Source of the DNA: CAYTED01 sp964404075
GTDB taxonomy: Bacteria > Patescibacteriota > Minisyncoccia > Moranbacterales > UBA1568
NCBI GenBank assembly: GCA_964404075.1
Contig: CAYOIM010000011.1
Location: 1 to 26,194, forward strand
Direction of reading: 5' to 3'
Length of the DNA: 26,194 bases
Made by a program: the position numbers and the translations under genes. The first letter of the stretch is position 1, and every line of letters starts with the position of its first letter. Below, in pieces: positions 23,023 through 26,194 of the stretch. The notes below the pieces were generated by a model. The model had not been told where the DNA came from. It did not search any database and saw only the letters and a list, made by a program, of their open reading frames with translations.

Positions 23023-23879
23023 TTATTCCATCCCTGGGGCGGAAGGAGCTTTCGACGAAGCTTCTGATTTTTTCGTCGCATCTGCCTCGGTCCATTCCTT
23101 GAAACGCGTTTCCAACTCGGCGATACCCTCCCGCGACATCACGATATACTGCGCATTGAGGAGATCGTANNNNNNNNNNNNNNNNNNNNNNNNNNNNNNN
23201 NNNNNNNNNNNNNNNNNNNNNNNNNNNNNNNNNNNNNNNNNNNNNNNNNNNNNNNNNNNNNNNNNNNNNACTCGGCGATACCCTCCCGCGACATCACGAT
23301 ATACTGCGCATTGAGGAGATCGTACACGCTGAGATTCACGGCAGGCGTATCCACCACGCGGTCGAGGTTGCGAGCCGCCAGGCGGGATCCCGATTCGCGA
23401 TAGGAAAATGCCATCACCACACTCTTCCCCATGCAACCGAAAGCCGAGAGTGCCTGACTGTAGAACTTCGTCTTCTGTTCCTTCAAGATAAGCGAATCGA
23501 CGACGACGAGCAGACCGCGACGCACCTTCTCCGAAAGGACGATGAGCGCCGCCTTCTGACGCATCTTTCGATTCACCTTGGTCGAGAAGTTGCGATCATT
23601 GCGTGGTCCATGCACCACACCACCTTTTTTCCAGAGCGGTGTCCGACGGGAACCCACGCGGGCGCGACCGGTTCCCTTCTGATTCCATGGCTTCATGCCC
23701 GATCCACGACGATCGCCGCGATTCTTCGTATGGGCGATCGGCTCACGGAGATTGTTCGAGAGCGATACGAATACCTGGTGCACGAGCGCGTCATTCATCG
23801 GCATATCGAAGAGAGTCGGGTTGAGTTCAATCGCTCCAACTTCCTTTCCTTCCAGATTTTTGACAGTTGCCTTCACCAT
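23023..23879 (-). CDS. rplD: 50S ribosomal protein L4, interrupted by a false assembly gap
   Basis: The first part holds the L4 signatures (NRGDRRGSGMKPWNQKGTGR, ARVGSRRTPLWKKGGVVHGP, and the extended loop). An N run then separates two copies of one 55-base segment (23115-23169 and 23270-23324) coding for VYDLLNAQYIVMSREGIAE. Removing the N run and one copy leaves 702 bases, a 233-residue L4 ending TKKSEASSKAPSAPGME, so the gene is whole in the organism. L4 lines the exit tunnel; in E. coli it also represses its own operon by binding the S10 leader, which makes the structured spacers near rpsJ and rplC relevant. Confidence 0.9.
23115..23324. other. Assembly gap with 55-base duplicated flanks in rplD
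   Basis: One hundred N (23170-23269) lie between two identical 55-base segments. The overlap length is the same as at rpsH, and collapsing restores the frame, which marks both as scaffold-joining artefacts. Confidence 0.9.
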
Positions 23880-23889
23880 ATCCTTTCAA

Positions 23890-24453
23890 TTACTGGCATT
23901 TCACACAGACGATCCGTCCGACCACGCCCGGTACCGCGCCGCGGACACCGATGAGTCCCTTCTCCGTATCGACGAGCACCACCTGCAGGTTCAGCACGGT
24001 GAAATTCTCACCACCCATGCGACCGGCCATCCGCTTTCCCTTGAACACATGCTGGGGATCCGTCGCGCCGATAGATCCCGCCTTGCGGAGATCGTGTTTC
24101 CTGCCGTGCGTCGTCGGAGATCCCTTGAATCCGTGTCGCTTCACGACGCCCTGGAAGCCCTTCGCCTTAGTCACACCCGTCACATTGACGAGATCACCGA
24201 CCGCGAACTGATCAACTGAAAGCATGGTTCCGACGGCTACTTCCGCCGCCGCATCAGAACGGAATTCCTTCCGTATATTTTTCTTCGCCGTTTTCTTCGT
24301 CTCGATCTGGATCGCGGCGTATCCGTCACGGCCCGCTTCACGGACGAGGGATACGGTATTCTCGACGCAATCGATGAGCGTCACATTCAAAGCACCGCGA
24401 GTTTCGTCATGGAGCGTCGTCATGCCCAATTTTTTTCCGATAATACATTTCAT
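23890..24453 (-). CDS. rplC: 50S ribosomal protein L3
   Basis: The 187-residue product begins MKCIIGKKLGMTTL and has the signatures VTGVTKAKGFQGVVKRHGFK, HGRKHDLRKAGSIGATDPQH and KGKRMAGRMGGENFTVLNLQ. It is a little shorter than the E. coli protein. L3 nucleates 50S assembly near the peptidyl-transferase centre. It is ten bases before rplD but 296 bases after rpsJ, and a terminator-like hairpin lies only 17 bases upstream of its ATG, so its transcription may be controlled separately from rpsJ. Confidence 0.95.
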   Translation of the reverse strand: MKCIIGKKLGMTTLHDETRGALNVTLIDCVENTVSLVREAGRDGYAAIQIETKKTAKKNIRKEFRSDAAAEVAVGTMLSVDQFAVGDLVNVTGVTKAKGFQGVVKRHGFKGSPTTHGRKHDLRKAGSIGATDPQHVFKGKRMAGRMGGENFTVLNLQVVLVDTEKGLIGVRGAVPGVVGRIVCVKCQ

Positions 24454-24470
24454 ACGATCACTTCACCGAT

Positions 24471-24499
24471 AAAACGAAAAGCTGGTCGCGAGCACCAGC
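24471..24499 (-). terminator. Terminator-like hairpin just ahead of rplC
   Basis: On the minus strand GCTGGT (24499-24494) pairs with ACCAGC (24486-24481) around a seven-base loop, followed by TTTTCGTTTT (24480-24471). The stem is short, so it is either a weak terminator or the terminating half of an attenuator. rplC starts at 24453. Confidence 0.5.
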
Positions 24500-24592
24500 C
24501 ATTTGAGGAAGCAAAGCTCCTTTCCGGCTCGCTCAGTATCCTTCTTCCGCATCACCATCTGACCAAGGAAGAGGACTTTAACGAGTTTTCTT

Positions 24593-24745
24593 GATATTCT
24601 CAGACCGAAGTCGTGAGCCTGAGAATCTCTTTCTTTGAGTACAGTTCGAGGCGTAACCAAAGCGCGGAGTAAATCGTATCAGGGGCATACGATGTCGAGC
24701 ACTGCAGGTTACAACGAAGAAATGTGCCAAAGAAAGAGATTCTCA
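24593..24745 (-). promoter_or_regulatory. Structured RNA element between rpsJ and rplC (candidate attenuator leader)
   Basis: Five bases after the rpsJ stop, an 18-base arm (24728-24745) is the exact reverse complement of 24620-24637, closing 90 bases. Inside are GTAACC/GGTTAC (24653-24658 with 24707-24712) and ATCGTAT/ATACGAT (24673-24679 with 24687-24693). A further pairing of 24642-24649 with 24695-24704 crosses the GTAACC stem, so it is a pseudoknot or an alternative fold. The second long arm can also pair with 24593-24603 (10 of 11 bases) around a GAC-UUCG-GUC hairpin. The two long pairings exclude each other, as in attenuators. No credible gene fits here. I recognise no known family. 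Confidence 0.55.
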
Positions 24746-24749
24746 CCAA

Positions 24750-25082
24750 CTACATTTTGATCTCGATGTCGACGCCTGCTGGGAGGTCGAGATTCGTCAA
24801 CTGTTCGATCGTCTTCGGATTCGGATTCCAGATATCGATGAGACGCTTGTGAATGCGCATCTCGTACTGATCCCGAGAATTCTTGTGGACGAAGGTCGAC
24901 CGATTGACGGTCATCCGGTGCATCTCGGTCGGGAGGGGCACGGGTCCCGTAATCACCGCGCCGGTCCGTTCAGCGGTCTCCACAATCTTCCGCGCCGACT
25001 GATCGATAACCTTGTGATCATACGCCTTGATCTTGATCCGGACACGGGTCGATTCTTTTTGTTCCGCTTTTTTCGTCGCCAT
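24750..25082 (-). CDS. rpsJ: 30S ribosomal protein S10
   Basis: The 110-residue protein begins MATKKAEQKESTRVRIKIKA and shows AYDHKVIDQSARKIVETAER, GPVPLPTEMHRMTVNRSTFV and HKNSRDQYEMRIHKRLIDI, all diagnostic for S10. S10 lies in the 30S head and also joins NusB in antitermination. It is isolated from tuf by 96 bases and from rplC by 296 bases, both holding strong inverted repeats, which is unusual in this tightly packed cluster. Confidence 0.96.
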   Translation of the reverse strand: MATKKAEQKESTRVRIKIKAYDHKVIDQSARKIVETAERTGAVITGPVPLPTEMHRMTVNRSTFVHKNSRDQYEMRIHKRLIDIWNPNPKTIEQLTNLDLPAGVDIEIKM

Positions 25083-25118
25083 TGCCGTTGCTTTGAAAAT
25101 TACACTTCGACTGCATCA

Positions 25119-25174
25119 TTTCGGAAAACGATCGTCTCGATGAGCACCTCTCACCGAGACTCGGTTCACCGAAA
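25119..25174 (-). promoter_or_regulatory. Hairpin element between tuf and rpsJ
   Basis: An 11-bp stem with one G-U pair (25134-25144 with 25150-25160) and a five-base loop is enclosed by TTTCGG/CCGAAA (25119-25124 with 25169-25174). It begins four bases past the tuf stop. GATCGTTTT follows the inner stem on the minus strand, which is only a weak T tract, so processing site, partial terminator or S10-leader-like control are all possible. Confidence 0.5.
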
Positions 25175-25178
25175 GGAA

Positions 25179-26194
25179 TCATTTGATGATCTTGGTGCAG
25201 ATACCAGCACCAACCGTACGACCGCCTTCGCGGATAGCGAAACGCATGCCTTCTTCCATGGCAACCGGGGAGAGCAATTTCACGATCGGGCGGAAAGTAT
25301 CTCCCGGCATCACCATCTCAGTTCCTTCTGGAAGAGATACCTCGCCGGTCACATCCGTCGTACGGATATAGAACTGCGGCTTGTATCCCTTGAAGAATGG
25401 CGTATGTCGTCCGCCTTCCTCCTTTGACAGCACATACACTTCGCCTTCGAATTCCGTATGAGGCGTGATGGAGCCCGGCTTCGCCAAGACCTGACCACGC
25501 TCGACATCTTCCTTCTTGATACCACGGATGAGAAGTCCGGCGTTATCGCCGCACTCACCGCGGTTGAGGGATTTGTTGAACATCTCGATACCGGTCACCA
25601 CCGTCTTCGCGGTCGGTCGGATACCGACGATTTCCACATCGTCATTGATATTGATGATACCGCGCTCGATGCGACCGGTCACTACCGTCCCGCGACCTTC
25701 GATAGAGAAGATGTCTTCGATCGGCATGAGAAATGGTTTGTCGAGATCCCGAACCGGCTGTGGAATCGCTTCATCGACGGCTTTCATGAGCTCCCAAATC
25801 GGAGCGGCATCAGCCTCATCGGCAGACTTCGCTTCGAGGGCCTTCAGCGCGGAGCCACGGACAATACGGGCATTGGCACCATCGAATTCATACTTGGTCA
25901 AGAGCTCACGGATTTCCTCTTCGACGAGATCGACGAGCTCCGCATCATCCACCATGTCCACCTTGTTCAGAAAAACGACGATAGCAGGTACTCCCACCTG
26001 ACGGGCGAGGAGGATGTGCTCACGGGTCTGTGGCATCGGGCCATCGGTCGCGGAAACGACGAGGATGGCACCATCCATCTGAGCGGCACCGGTGATCATG
26101 TTCTTGATATAGTCGGCATGACCAGGACAGTCCACATGCGCGTAGTGACGAGCCTCGGTCTCATATTCGCAATGAGCGGTCGCGATGGTGATAC
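25179..26194 (-). CDS. tuf: Elongation factor Tu, partial (start lies beyond the right edge)
   Basis: About 338 of some 396 residues are visible. The first readable residues are ITIATAHCEYETEARHYAHV, followed by the G3 motif DCPGH, G4 NKVD, G5 GSALKALE, then domain 2 (IEGRGTVVTGRIERG) and domain 3 (HTPFFKGYKPQFYIRTTDVT), ending AGICTKIIK. The P-loop GHVDHGKT is outside the window. EF-Tu delivers aminoacyl-tRNA to the ribosome. The position often Val in TAHVEYET is Cys here. Its placement before rpsJ is the classic str-S10 junction. Confidence 0.97.
   Translation of the reverse strand, partial: ITIATAHCEYETEARHYAHVDCPGHADYIKNMITGAAQMDGAILVVSATDGPMPQTREHILLARQVGVPAIVVFLNKVDMVDDAELVDLVEEEIRELLTKYEFDGANARIVRGSALKALEAKSADEADAAPIWELMKAVDEAIPQPVRDLDKPFLMPIEDIFSIEGRGTVVTGRIERGIININDDVEIVGIRPTAKTVVTGIEMFNKSLNRGECGDNAGLLIRGIKKEDVERGQVLAKPGSITPHTEFEGEVYVLSKEEGGRHTPFFKGYKPQFYIRTTDVTGEVSLPEGTEMVMPGDTFRPIVKLLSPVAMEEGMRFAIREGGRTVGAGICTKIIK

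Noticed and set aside
24463..24660. Minus-strand frame of 65 codons between rpsJ and rplC
   Set aside because: It overlaps the structured RNA arms and the terminator-like hairpin, has no family resemblance and no clear ribosome binding site. A leader peptide cannot be excluded, but nothing supports it.
1..26194. CRISPR arrays, insertion sequences, rRNA or tRNA genes
   Set aside because: I saw no regularly spaced direct repeats, no transposase and no RNA gene signatures in the window; stutters and palindromes are too short and irregular for CRISPR.

Overview
The window looks like part of a bacterial chromosome from the Candidate Phyla Radiation (Patescibacteria), most likely a Parcubacteria-like lineage. 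The evidence is a compact S10/spc ribosomal-protein cluster with no rpmD (L30) between rpsE and rplO, short proteins, a four-cysteine S14, and intergenic spaces filled with short AT-rich stutters and GC-rich palindromes. TGA is used as an ordinary stop (for example in queH and the phosphatase gene), which argues against the Gracilibacteria/Absconditabacteria code. The assignment is inference, and no rRNA gene is present to settle it. All convincing protein genes lie on the minus strand, so the window is transcribed from right to left.

Right part (about 26194 to 15035): tuf (start outside the window), rpsJ, then a 296-base spacer with strong RNA-like structure, then rplC-rplD-rplW-rplB-rpsS-rplV-rpsC-rplP-rpmC-rpsQ-rplN-rplX-rplE-rpsN-rpsH-rplF-rplR-rpsE-rplO, closed by an intrinsic terminator that overlaps the rplO stop codon. 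Three runs of 100 N interrupt it. Two of them (in rpsH and rplD) sit between exact 55-base duplications; collapsing these restores full-length frames, so they are assembler artefacts. The third hides the rplB 3' end and the rpsS 5' end.

Middle part (about 15034 to 11612): secY, a PrxQ/Bcp peroxiredoxin and queH (queuosine synthesis), each set apart by palindromic intergenic repeats, then an orphan PemK/MazF-like toxin. A compact plus-strand unit of promoter, about 55 nucleotides and a strong terminator lies beside the toxin's stop codon and looks like a small RNA gene.

Left part (about 11518 to 1): a large secreted LCAT-like alpha/beta hydrolase followed at once by a small four-helix membrane protein; a type III restriction-modification operon (mod, an AlbA_2/Schlafen-type ATP-binding protein, res) that is AT-richer in its res and AlbA_2 genes and probably horizontally acquired; a histidine phosphatase with its own promoter and terminator; and at the edge a short reading frame resembling the C-terminal helix of a type I specificity subunit.

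The best candidate for something undescribed is the structured spacer between rpsJ and rplC. It has an 18-bp long-range stem, nested and mutually exclusive inner pairings, a competing UUCG hairpin and a terminator-like hairpin just before rplC, together resembling an attenuator for the L3-L4-L23-L2 genes. A second hairpin lies between tuf and rpsJ.
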